DNA of 64,000 bases from CAIVVT01 sp052145115 (GTDB taxonomy: Bacteria; Acidobacteriota; Terriglobia; Bryobacterales; Bryobacteraceae): NCBI GenBank assembly GCA_052145115.1, contig JBKQPG010000004.1:1-64000 (forward strand), in the 5' to 3' direction. A program made the position numbers and the translations under genes. The notes under the pieces were generated by a model that made no database searches, was not told the DNA's origin, and was given only the letters and a program-made list of their open reading frames with translations. This document shows, piece by piece, positions 42,603 through 50,836 of this stretch (positions are counted from its first letter, which is position 1; the number at the start of each line of letters is the position of its first letter).

Positions 42603-44255
42603 ATGTCCCTCTGGAAAAACAAACTCTTCTTCGGCGACAACCTCCGCATCCTCCGCGAGCATGTGCCCGACGAGTCGGTGGATCTGATCTACCTCGACCC
42701 GCCCTTCAACTCGAACGCCAACTACAACGTGCTTTTCAAGGAGAAGAGCGGCGAGCGTTCCCACGCCCAGATCACGGCCTTCGAGGACACGTGGGAGTGG
42801 GGAGCGGAAGCGGAAGAGGCCTACTACGGAACCATCCAGGCAGGCGGGCGGATCTCAGATTTCCTGCAAGCCTTCCGGACGTTGCTCGGCCAGTCCGACA
42901 TGATGGCCTACCTGGTCATGATGGCCCCGCGCCTCCAGGAACTACACCGCGTGCTGAAGCCCACCGGTAGCATCTACCTCCATTGCGATCCCACCGCCAG
43001 CCATTATTTGAAGCTCTTGATGGACGCGATCCTTTCGCCGGAGGCCTATAGGAGCGAAATTGTATGGAAGCGCACCAGCGCCCACGGCGACGCGAGCCGC
43101 AAGTTCGCGGCTGTCCACGATGTGCTTCTCTATTACGTCAAGACGAATGCGGCTGTACGGAACCAGCTCTATATACCCTACAGCGAGGCTTACGTTGCGG
43201 AGCACTTCGTGCACATCGACCATGACGGACGGAAGTTCCGCCGCGTCGACCTGAGAAGTCCAAATCCGCGGCCAAATCTGACATACGACTACCACGCCAG
43301 CAACGGAAGGACTTACCGCCCCCACCACAACGGATGGGCCGTCTCCCTGGACGCGATGCAGCAGCTCGATAGGGGGAACCGACTTTTCTTCCCTGCCAAG
43401 GAAGATGGACGACTCCGCAGGAAGATTTACTTAGACGAGAGCCCAGGCGTCCCCGTGACGGACTTTTGGGATGACCTGCCGCCGATACATGCGAGTGCTC
43501 AGGAGCGCTTGGGCTACCCAACCCAGAAGCCGGAGGCCCTGCTTGAGCGCGTCCTGCGCACAAGCTCCAATGAGGCCGACGTGGTCCTCGATCCATTTTG
43601 CGGCTGTGGCACGTCGATTTCGGTCGCGGAACGGCTTCACCGCAGATGGATCGGCATTGACATCACCCACCTCGCCATCACCCTCATTCGCCATCGCCTC
43701 GCCGACACGCATGGGGTCGAACTCAGCCCCTACGAGGTGATTGGCGATCCGAAGGACCTCGCATCCGCCCAGGCCCTCGCGCAGGTAGACCGCTATCAGT
43801 TCCAGTGGTGGGCATTGGGACTTGTGGACGCCAGACCCGCCGGAGACGTGAAGAAGAAGGGCGCGGACACTGGCATCGACGGCTATATCAACTTCCTCGA
43901 CGACACCAGCGGCAGGGCCAAGCGCGTCATCGTTCAGGTGAAATCCGGCCACGTCAAGGCTGGCGACATCCGCGACCTGAAAGGCGTCCTGGAGCGCGAA
44001 AAGGCCGCGATTGGGGCGTTCGTGACCCTGGAGGAACCCACCTCCCCAATGATGACCGAGGCCGTTTCGGCGGGTTTCTATGAATCCGCCCTCCGAGTCG
44101 AGGGCCAGTCCAGCGAGAAGTTCCCCAAGCTCCAGATCCTCACGATCGAGGAGCTCTTGGGCGGCAAGAAACTGGCCTACCCCCGCCACCGCATCGAGAC
44201 CTTCAAGCAGGCCGAACGGAAAACCAAGAGCGAACAGCCGGGACTGTTCCGATGA
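42603..44255 (+). CDS. Fused DNA methyltransferase and Mrr-like nuclease
   Basis: 550 aa starting at 42603 (MSLWKNKLFFGDNLRIL). Residues 1-~375 form a beta-class amino-methyltransferase: motif IV DPPF at 32-35 precedes motif I DPFCGCGT at 330-337, and FWDDLPPIHASAQERLGYPT with TQKPEALLERV lies between. It would methylate adenine N6 or cytosine N4 using SAM. The C-terminal third carries a PD-(D/E)xK-like Mrr module: GADTGIDGY at 420-428 with D425, and VQVKSG at 444-449 with K447. Together this is a self-contained restriction-modification protein of the kind seen with fused type II enzymes. No separate specificity subunit is present. Recognition site unknown. Confidence 0.85.
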   Translation: MSLWKNKLFFGDNLRILREHVPDESVDLIYLDPPFNSNANYNVLFKEKSGERSHAQITAFEDTWEWGAEAEEAYYGTIQAGGRISDFLQAFRTLLGQSDMMAYLVMMAPRLQELHRVLKPTGSIYLHCDPTASHYLKLLMDAILSPEAYRSEIVWKRTSAHGDASRKFAAVHDVLLYYVKTNAAVRNQLYIPYSEAYVAEHFVHIDHDGRKFRRVDLRSPNPRPNLTYDYHASNGRTYRPHHNGWAVSLDAMQQLDRGNRLFFPAKEDGRLRRKIYLDESPGVPVTDFWDDLPPIHASAQERLGYPTQKPEALLERVLRTSSNEADVVLDPFCGCGTSISVAERLHRRWIGIDITHLAITLIRHRLADTHGVELSPYEVIGDPKDLASAQALAQVDRYQFQWWALGLVDARPAGDVKKKGADTGIDGYINFLDDTSGRAKRVIVQVKSGHVKAGDIRDLKGVLEREKAAIGAFVTLEEPTSPMMTEAVSAGFYESALRVEGQSSEKFPKLQILTIEELLGGKKLAYPRHRIETFKQAERKTKSEQPGLFR

Positions 44256-44361
44256 GATCGAGCGCGACCCGAACTGAAATGCAGCTGCCAACGCCTGCCG
44301 CGCGTATGGCATCCGACGCAGTGCGCGTCGCCGCCGAAGTGCATACCCACAGAGGACGACC

Positions 44362-45474
44362 ATGAACATTGTGAGCGTGGTGGAGCTACAAGAGCCTACG
44401 CTCGGGCGGCTCCTTGTCAGCAAACTCACGGTCTCAGTCCTAAGCCAAGCGCGCGAGCTGCTCGACGAGGGACTCGCCGCAGACGATTTCGCCTCGGAGT
44501 TCTTCGCCGCCCAGGCGCGAAGAGCAAGAGACGAGGCTCCAGTGAGCCGGACGAGCTACAACGACGGCGAAGCCATCTCCCCAGAAGAGCTCAAGGCGCT
44601 CACCCCGGAAGCGCGCGACAGGCTCGCCGCTGACTATCTCGCCCTGAACCAGCCATCGGGGGAGAGCAAGAGCGGCGCACGAACTGCGCCGCTAGCAGGA
44701 AGCCCCTTAGCAGGGACGAATCCAGCAGAACGAGGAACCGACCGGCTGATGCGCTACGTCGAACAAAAACGTACCTCGTTCATGGAGGACCCCGAGAGGG
44801 GGTTGCGTATTCTCAACGGCCCGAGCGCTGGCGCGTCCTGGGAAGACCCTCAGAAGCTGCGGAGCCTGGGCCTCCTTGACGTGAACGACGAGTTCACGCG
44901 CGCCGCGAAGCAGGTGGCCGACCTGTCAAGCGATATGCGGCGCATGCTCGGCGGGACCCTCGGTCCTCTTCATTTGCCTGAGATGTTCAGCACCATGCCC
45001 GTGCCGCCGGACCTCAAACCGGCACCAGACCCAGGCTGGGAGACCGTTGCCCAAGTTTCGAAGATGAGAGACGACATCGCTCCGCTGGTCGCAGTCGCCC
45101 AGAAGCAGGCCGAGTTGACGCTAGCACTAGTTGACTTTTCAAAAGCGATTGCGAAGGACTCGAACAATTCCCTCCAACTTGCCGTGCACTCGAGCAAGCA
45201 GGCGGCCGCAGCGACGAGGCTGGCAGGTGTCAGCGTCATACTGACCCTCCTTGCCATCCTGGCAGCATTGTTCATCGGCCGGTATTCGGTTAATTCCACT
45301 ATTGCGAATGCAAATCTCTTGGGCGCCAGCGCGGAGAGGCACGCTCAGGAGGAGATCCGGCTCCTCCAGGAGATGGCGAACGACCCGAGGACACGAGCAA
45401 ACTCCACCCCATTGACGGCTCCAAATGGGGGCACTGCGCCGAAGCCCGCGCCGTCGGAGAAATCACCGAAGTAA
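44362..45474 (+). CDS. Hypothetical membrane-anchored protein
   Basis: 370 aa, not recognised. GAGG lies 7 bp before the ATG. Residues ~1-60 (MNIVSVVELQEPTLGRLL) are followed by an acidic/Pro-rich linker. A helical segment with long coil potential (~190-300, e.g. FTRAAKQVADLSSDMRRML and VAVAQKQAELTLALVDFSKA) precedes a transmembrane helix at ~292-315 (LAGVSVILTLLAILAALFIG). A further amphipathic region (ERHAQEEIRLLQEMANDP) and a low-complexity Pro/Lys tail end it. It follows the methyltransferase gene by 106 bp and may be an effector of the same defence module, but there is no motif to support that. Confidence 0.62.
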   Translation: MNIVSVVELQEPTLGRLLVSKLTVSVLSQARELLDEGLAADDFASEFFAAQARRARDEAPVSRTSYNDGEAISPEELKALTPEARDRLAADYLALNQPSGESKSGARTAPLAGSPLAGTNPAERGTDRLMRYVEQKRTSFMEDPERGLRILNGPSAGASWEDPQKLRSLGLLDVNDEFTRAAKQVADLSSDMRRMLGGTLGPLHLPEMFSTMPVPPDLKPAPDPGWETVAQVSKMRDDIAPLVAVAQKQAELTLALVDFSKAIAKDSNNSLQLAVHSSKQAAAATRLAGVSVILTLLAILAALFIGRYSVNSTIANANLLGASAERHAQEEIRLLQEMANDPRTRANSTPLTAPNGGTAPKPAPSEKSPK

Positions 45475-45789
45475 CCGGCGAGGAATCCGCGGAGGGAATC
45501 CGGGGACGGTACACTCAAACCCCAGTCCCGTTGCCAACACCCAGACATTCTCACCCGCCGAATCATCACTTTTCTACAGTCCTGCCGATTTTTCCCGCCC
45601 TTGGCCCCCGATATCGTTCCTGCCCACCCCAGAGCCTCGCCTCCATGTGTCCCAGGGTCAGCAACTTGCCGACTCATCCGCAACCCCCGACCCTCCGGCT
45701 GATCCAAACCGAATTCATCACTTTTCATCACTTTTCTACACTCCGGCTACACCAGTGATGAATCGCCTTTTTTCGCGTGCGCAACTTCG
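45475..45789. other. Gene-free stretch with short direct repeats
   Basis: 315 bp with no gene. CATCACTTTTCTACA occurs at 45564-45578 and again at 45726-45740, and a shorter CATCACTTTT directly precedes the second copy. The stretch is AT-richer than its flanks and ends where repeat copy B begins. It might be a relic of a mobile insertion; no inverted termini or transposase remain. Confidence 0.4.
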
Positions 45790-45964
45790 CTCCTTATTCG
45801 CGCTTGACACGCGGGCGTAACATCAATCAGGGCGTCCGCAAATGCGGGCTAACAAAAGCGTTCTTTGAAAATCGAATAACTGGCGAATATCTGCCCGAAA
45901 GATAGCCTCTTAAGCTATTGAATCAAAAAAGCAAAGTCGATATTTAGCTTTGTTCCTCCAAAAA
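45790..45964 (+). repeat. Dispersed ~170-bp repeat, copy B
   Basis: Second copy of the family at 15824 and 46091. Starts CTCCTTATTCG as in copy A, TTGACA at 45804, GTTCTTTGAAAA at 45860 (56 nt after TTGACA, as in copy A), GATAGCCTCTTAAG, and GATATTTAGCTTTG with CCTCC at 45955. It differs from copy A at many positions, but internal spacings are unchanged, so substitutions rather than indels separate them. Its minus-strand frame has stops, so it does not support a conserved peptide. Confidence 0.8.
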
Positions 45965-45982
45965 CGCGCTTTTGCATCGTGG

Positions 45983-46002
45983 CGCAGACCTTCCTGTCTG
46001 CC
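45983..46002. repeat. Inverted repeat GCAGAC/GTCTGC between copies B and C
   Basis: GCAGAC at 45984-45989 and GTCTGC at 45996-46001 pair around a CTTCCT loop. The sequence resembles short intergenic hairpins often seen in acidobacterial genomes. Single copy in this window. Confidence 0.4.
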
Positions 46003-46090
46003 GCGGCGGCATTCGTGCCGACGTTTGGCCCGGCCAGCCCGGTCCATCTTCAGCGCTTGGTCTTTCGACCTGCCAACGCCCCGGTCAAAC

Positions 46091-46259
46091 CTTCTTCTTG
46101 ACACCCGGGTGTAGCATCAATCAGGGAGCCCGCATTTGCGCGCCTGGCAAAAGCGTTCTTTGAAAACCGAATAACTAGCGAACACCTGCCCGAAAGATAG
46201 CCACTTAAGTTATTGAATCCAAAAGGCGAAGCCGATAATTGGCTTTGTTCCTCCAAAAA
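46091..46259 (+). repeat. Dispersed ~170-bp repeat, copy C
   Basis: Third copy, ~125 bp after copy B and in the same orientation. TTGACA at 46098 is followed by ACCCGGGTGT, which with its left base forms the palindrome ACACCCGGGTGT. GTTCTTTGAAAA starts at 46155 and CCTCC at 46250, again 95 nt apart. GAAAGATAGCCACTTAAG and TTGAATC match copy B better than A. Copies B and C are closer to each other than to A, suggesting a later local duplication. Confidence 0.8.
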
Positions 46260-46283
46260 TGTTTTTCACGTCGCACGCCGGCC

Positions 46284-47294
46284 TCAAATGCCGCTTCTGG
46301 GCCGATACCCCGGCCGCGCGCTGATGCGGTACTTCTTGCCGATGTCGGAGACGATCTCGACGTTGATCCGCCGGAACCCCTCGTTCGGGTTCGGAGCCGG
46401 GTAGTAGGTCACGGTGTAGCTGTTGCCCAGGTCCTCGCGGATCGCCTCGAAGGCCTCCACCTGTTTCTGCCACGTCCGGGCGAAGAAGCTCTTGCCCCCC
46501 GTGCGCCCCGCCAGACGGCGGAACACCCCGGTCGAGATCGGGTCCTTGTTCACATCGCTGGTAGAGATGACGTAGATTGGAATGCCCTCGTCCTCGGCCA
46601 CGGCGCGCACGTCGTCGGGCGCTACCATGCTGGCGTTGTCCGGTCCGTTGGAGAACACGATCACGACCTTCCGCCCGGGCACCTTGGCCGCATCGCGCAA
46701 GGTCAGCAGCAGGCCGTTGTAAAGCGCTGCGTCGTCGCCTGCGATAGCGCTGCGCAGCCCTTCCAGGACCTCATTCCGCTCCCGGTTCAGCGACGCCAGC
46801 CGCGTGAGGTTGCGGGAGAACGTATAGATCGCCACCGAATCGGCGCGATCCAGCCCGCGCACGAAGTCGGCAATCGCGTCCGAGGCGTAGACGTAGCCGC
46901 GATACATGTAATTGCTCGTGTCGAAGAGCACGAACACGTTGGTCCCGGTGAAGATGTCGGTGGGAATTCCGCCCCTTGTGAGGTCCGCCTCCGCGCCGCC
47001 CAGAGGCCGCGTGGCGCCGCCCTCCAGCACTTGAACGGGCGGCTTGCTCCCCTCGGCGAACGTGGCGACCTTCTGTTGGATGCCGTCTTCGAGGATCTTG
47101 AAATCCGTTGATTTCAGGCCGTTCACGTAGCGCCCCTTGGAGTCGGTCACGGTGAAGCTCAGCACCACCATGTCGACCTTGACGCGAAAAGTGGGGCGCG
47201 TCTCCTGCGCCCGCAGCGCGGCGCGGGCCGTGGCCAAGGCCGCGCCTGCGCCCAGCAGGGCCCGGCGGGTGAGATACGAGTCTCGAGTCCTCAC
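46284..47294 (-). CDS. VWFA-domain secreted protein, acidobacterial type
   Basis: 336 aa; GTG start at 47294 overlaps the stop of the upstream gene (GTGA) with GGAGG nearby, so the longer frame is rejected. A Tat-like signal (TRRALLGAGAALATARAALR) is followed by FRVKVDMVVLSFTVTDSKGR, then KSTDFKILEDGIQQKVATF and a von Willebrand A domain: VFVLFDTSNYMYRGYVY, DSVAIYTFSRNLTRLAS and IVFSNGPDNAS. The MIDAS motif is DTSNY, lacking the second serine of DxSxS, so metal binding is doubtful. The C-terminal VTYYPAPNPNEGFRRINVEI matches the VWFA-related family common in acidobacteria. Translationally coupled to the 1129-aa gene. Confidence 0.83.
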   Translation of the reverse strand: MRTRDSYLTRRALLGAGAALATARAALRAQETRPTFRVKVDMVVLSFTVTDSKGRYVNGLKSTDFKILEDGIQQKVATFAEGSKPPVQVLEGGATRPLGGAEADLTRGGIPTDIFTGTNVFVLFDTSNYMYRGYVYASDAIADFVRGLDRADSVAIYTFSRNLTRLASLNRERNEVLEGLRSAIAGDDAALYNGLLLTLRDAAKVPGRKVVIVFSNGPDNASMVAPDDVRAVAEDEGIPIYVISTSDVNKDPISTGVFRRLAGRTGGKSFFARTWQKQVEAFEAIREDLGNSYTVTYYPAPNPNEGFRRINVEIVSDIGKKYRISARPGYRPRSGI

Positions 47295-50200
47295 TGCGGT
47301 CTGTCCTCCGTTCCGGCGCGCTTCTCCGCCGCGACCAATTTGCGGTTCTGCGCGCGCGCTTCCTCGGCCGTGACCCGCATGGCGCGCAGCAGCGCCGGCC
47401 AATCCTCGAGATGCGTCGCGAAAATCTGCTCCACCGAGCGCCGCGTCCAATCCGGGATGACGAGATTCAACTGCGCGGCGGGGAGCATCAGCTCGTCCGC
47501 CAGCGCCGCGAAGAACAGGTTGGTCGAATCCCAGCTTTCGGCCAGGATGCGGCTCGAGTAGCCCATCAGAGTCGGAAACGTCCTCAGGTTCAGGATCTGC
47601 GGCGCCTGCGAATGCGCCAGCGTCGGCTTCGGCGTTCCAAAGGCCGCGGCAATCGCGGACTCATTGCAATGCGCCGGGTCCGTGCTGGCCAGACGGCGAA
47701 TCTCAGCGTCGATAAACCCGCTCGGGTCCACGCCCTGGGCCGCGGCATGCAGGCCGGCAAAGTACAGCTCCGACGGCGTGATCTGTTCCAGCGCGTTCGC
47801 CACATCGCCGCCCGCCAGATCGGCCTCGATGCGCCGGGTGCGGGCCGGGGACGCGTGCAGTTCGACCCATTCGAGCAACGTGGCCCGCATTTGGGGATCG
47901 AGCGCGGATTCCGCCGCCACCGCCTCGCCCAACCGCATGTGCAGAGCCACCCAGCGCAGCTGCGATGGCGTAACGTTCCAGAACCGCTCGGCCTTCGCGC
48001 CCACCAGCAACTGGGGCACCAGGTCGCCCCAGATCAACGCCTGCTCGCGGGTGGGAATGAGGAAATTCTGCTCGGCGTCGGCCAGCGCATACGGCAGCCC
48101 GGCCAGTGAGCCGATGAGCCGCCCGCCGACGTTGGAAGGCCAGCCTGAACCGACCACATCGGTCTGCCCCCAGGTCTGGTTCGTGTCCTGAATCCCGTTG
48201 AAATCGTGACTGCGCACGAACAGCGGATTGGTGTACAACACCTGGGCCCCCGGCGGAGCGTAATAGGCGTAGATCAACCCGCTGAGCGTGTCGCGCAGCA
48301 GCGGAGTCAGCAAGCCGCGCAGGTCGTGCAGCTTATCCGGCTGGCCTTGCGCCTTTTCGATCTGCGCCCGCAGATTCAGTTTCCGCTCGGCGTCCAGATG
48401 GCGTTCCACTGCGGAGCCGCCAACGAAGCCGATACGTTCCGTCGAGGGCAAACTCGGCTTGGGGAGATTGAGCTCGGACAACGGCGCCGCGAGGCGATTG
48501 AGCACGGCCGTATCGGGCTTGCCGCTCTGGGCCGGGCCCGCGAGCTGGTCGGCGAAATCGAACAGCGCCTTCAGGCTGACCAGCTTCTGAGCCTCGAGAA
48601 CCCGGTTCAACTCGCCCACCAGCAGGGCCTGCGTGTCGGGATCGGATGGCGAGAGCGAGCCGGCCAGCAGGCCCAGCGTCTCTTCCTGCGGATTGGCCTT
48701 CGGGTCGATCCCGCAAGCGGCCAGCAACCCCGTGAAACCCGCGCGTCCGGCGTCGAAGATCTCGCGGCTGCTGTCATGCGTCTTCTGAAACGGCTCGGTG
48801 ACCGCATTCAGAGCGGTCTCCGCCTGGCCCGGCCTCAGTTCGTGATTCCGGTACAGGATCTGCCACAGACTGGCCAGCGCCTGGAAAATGCCCGCCGCGT
48901 CGGCGTGCACAGCCCCGTCCTTGATCGAATCGATCGCGTGCGCCGCGTCGACGTATTGCAGGATGGCCGCATCGCGCAACTCCGGCGCCTCGTTGAGCAG
49001 AGTCAGTTGCGCGCCGAAAACCTTGTAATCGCGCATCAACCGCTCGACCGAGGCCGGCTCCAGCGGTTTCGATCGGCGGCGGTCGAAATCGCTGAGCGCC
49101 AGGAATACCTTCAGCGGCTCGTTCTCCACGGCTTTGCGGGTCAGCGCGAACAGGGCCTCTATGAGGTCGTCGGGAGCGCTCCACCCAGGCGCCGCCTTGG
49201 CCAGCCGGGGGTCGATTTTGGAGCCTGGATGTAGAGCGAAAAAGGTCTTCCAAACGGCCAGGTTGCCGGGGATGAGCGCCTGAGAGTTCACGACGTTGAG
49301 CCGTGCCGTCAGCAGCATCAGCTCGGTGTTGGCCCGGAACACGGGGCGGGCCGGGCCGGGGCTCGTCACTTTGCCGCGAATCGCGGCGTAGAACCTCTTC
49401 AATCGCTCCGGCTCCGTGAGGTAGTCCAGGGTCGGTCCCGAAATCCGGCCCAGCGAATCGAAATAGCCGGCCAGCCAGCCGTCGTCCTTCGAGACGATCT
49501 TCTCGATAAACGCTGCGCCCTTGTCGGGCCCCGCTCCGGCCAACTCCGCCCACGCCCCGGCCGCCCGCGCGCCTCCGGGCACGGCGGCGGCGCCGTTGCG
49601 GATCCGGAACATGCCGCCGAAGAAATCGAAGACGTGCGCGAAGGCGCGGATGCGCTGCAGCGGCATCGACTTGCGCACCTCCTCGGCCGTTTCGGGATCG
49701 AGTTTCGCCAGGCCCAGGTACAGCCGGCACATCGAGGGATCGTTCAGGAATGCATCGATGAACTCGCCGGCCTGCTTCTCCTTGGCCGAGAGCCAGTATT
49801 CCGCGCCGAAGATGACCGGGATGCGGGTGGCCTGGTACTTGAGTTCAAACGGCCGGTTGGTGCGCAGGGACTGCTCGAGTTGCGCCAGCGGGAAACCGGA
49901 GTCCATAGCCAGGAACGCCCGCGACGCGTTCACGGTCTCGAGAACGACATCGCCGCCGCAGGCGCCGCGCATGCGGAAGCCCAGGATCTTGAGCAGCTCG
50001 CCGGTCTTTTCGGAGTCGCACGTTTCGATGCGGATCAGCTTGTCGCGGCCCGAAAACCGATCGAGTTCGCGCGCCTGGCTGAGATACCGCAGCACGAGCT
50101 TCAGGTACTCGGTCTGATCGAGGGTCTCCGTGCCGCTGATGGCCTGGTATCCGTTGGTGACCACATTGCGCGCCAGTGAGATCAACATCTCCTCCGCGGG

Positions 50201-50680
50201 CGTCTCGGGCGAGAGCGCCGCCATGCGCGAGAAGTTGCGCAACGGACCGGGCACCTCGATGTAGCCCATCGGGAAAACCGGCTGCGGCGCTGGCGCCAGC
50301 TCCGGCGCCGCCGCGCCGCTGTTCCTGAGAGCGGCCAGATGCGCGCTCGCCGAGGTACGGTCGCCGGCGGCCAGCTCCAACTGGACCAGCCTGCGCAGAG
50401 CGGCCTGCCGCCGTGGCAAACCGAGGCCCTCCAGCTCCACCAGCCGCTTGTACAGGGCGGTCGCTTCGGCGTCGCGGCGGGCGTCCGCGAAGTGCGCGGC
50501 ACATTCCAGGACATCCGCGTCGTTAGGTGACGCGTGCAGCGCGTCTTCCAGCAGTTGGCGGGCCTGGTGCGCTTCTCCAGCCAGTTCCAGGCTGCGGACC
50601 CGATCCTCCAGGCCCGCATCCAATGCCCACCCCGCGCCGACCGTTCCCAGAACGGCGGCTACCGTCGTCAGCAGCTTCAC
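47291..50680 (-). CDS. Large secreted protein with N-terminal TPR region
   Basis: 1129 aa, not recognised as a whole. Signal peptide MKLLTTVAAVLGTVGAGWA. Residues ~20-125 look like TPR repeats (LELAGEAHQARQLLEDALHA, ECAAHFADARRDAEATALYK). The middle is mostly helical, with WALHxx-like repeats absent, and shows EYWLSAKEKQAGEFIDAFLN and LDYLTEPERLKRFYAAIRGK. The C-terminal third has LSGLIYAYYAPPGAQVLYTN, then RSHDFNGIQDTNQTWGQTDV and ILNLRTFPTLMGYSSRILAE. It overlaps the VWFA gene by 4 bp, implying a shared surface role. It is divergent from the oxidoreductase gene. Confidence 0.7.
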   Translation of the reverse strand: MKLLTTVAAVLGTVGAGWALDAGLEDRVRSLELAGEAHQARQLLEDALHASPNDADVLECAAHFADARRDAEATALYKRLVELEGLGLPRRQAALRRLVQLELAAGDRTSASAHLAALRNSGAAAPELAPAPQPVFPMGYIEVPGPLRNFSRMAALSPETPAEEMLISLARNVVTNGYQAISGTETLDQTEYLKLVLRYLSQARELDRFSGRDKLIRIETCDSEKTGELLKILGFRMRGACGGDVVLETVNASRAFLAMDSGFPLAQLEQSLRTNRPFELKYQATRIPVIFGAEYWLSAKEKQAGEFIDAFLNDPSMCRLYLGLAKLDPETAEEVRKSMPLQRIRAFAHVFDFFGGMFRIRNGAAAVPGGARAAGAWAELAGAGPDKGAAFIEKIVSKDDGWLAGYFDSLGRISGPTLDYLTEPERLKRFYAAIRGKVTSPGPARPVFRANTELMLLTARLNVVNSQALIPGNLAVWKTFFALHPGSKIDPRLAKAAPGWSAPDDLIEALFALTRKAVENEPLKVFLALSDFDRRRSKPLEPASVERLMRDYKVFGAQLTLLNEAPELRDAAILQYVDAAHAIDSIKDGAVHADAAGIFQALASLWQILYRNHELRPGQAETALNAVTEPFQKTHDSSREIFDAGRAGFTGLLAACGIDPKANPQEETLGLLAGSLSPSDPDTQALLVGELNRVLEAQKLVSLKALFDFADQLAGPAQSGKPDTAVLNRLAAPLSELNLPKPSLPSTERIGFVGGSAVERHLDAERKLNLRAQIEKAQGQPDKLHDLRGLLTPLLRDTLSGLIYAYYAPPGAQVLYTNPLFVRSHDFNGIQDTNQTWGQTDVVGSGWPSNVGGRLIGSLAGLPYALADAEQNFLIPTREQALIWGDLVPQLLVGAKAERFWNVTPSQLRWVALHMRLGEAVAAESALDPQMRATLLEWVELHASPARTRRIEADLAGGDVANALEQITPSELYFAGLHAAAQGVDPSGFIDAEIRRLASTDPAHCNESAIAAAFGTPKPTLAHSQAPQILNLRTFPTLMGYSSRILAESWDSTNLFFAALADELMLPAAQLNLVIPDWTRRSVEQIFATHLEDWPALLRAMRVTAEEARAQNRKLVAAEKRAGTEDRPQ

Positions 50681-50836
50681 AGGATCCCCTCCCTGTCATG
50701 CAGCCTTACATCGACTAATGGCTAGCTAGTTTACACCAAACCAGTCCTGTAGGCGTGATGCAAACGAAACGCCAGTGGATTCAACGCTACTGCGCCGATC
50801 TCATATGCTGTTTGGGGAGGTCCGAGAAACGAGACC

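Noticed and set aside
15836..46103. TTGACA in the repeats as a sigma-70 -35 box
   Set aside because: No TATAAT-like hexamer lies 16-18 bp downstream in any copy; the TAGCAT/TAACAT match is only ~8 bp away.
15691..46256. A minus-strand peptide shared by the repeat copies (EEQSQ... IRFSKNA)
   Set aside because: It reads through the conserved repeat in copies A and C, but copy B has stops in the same frame, so a conserved protein is not supported.
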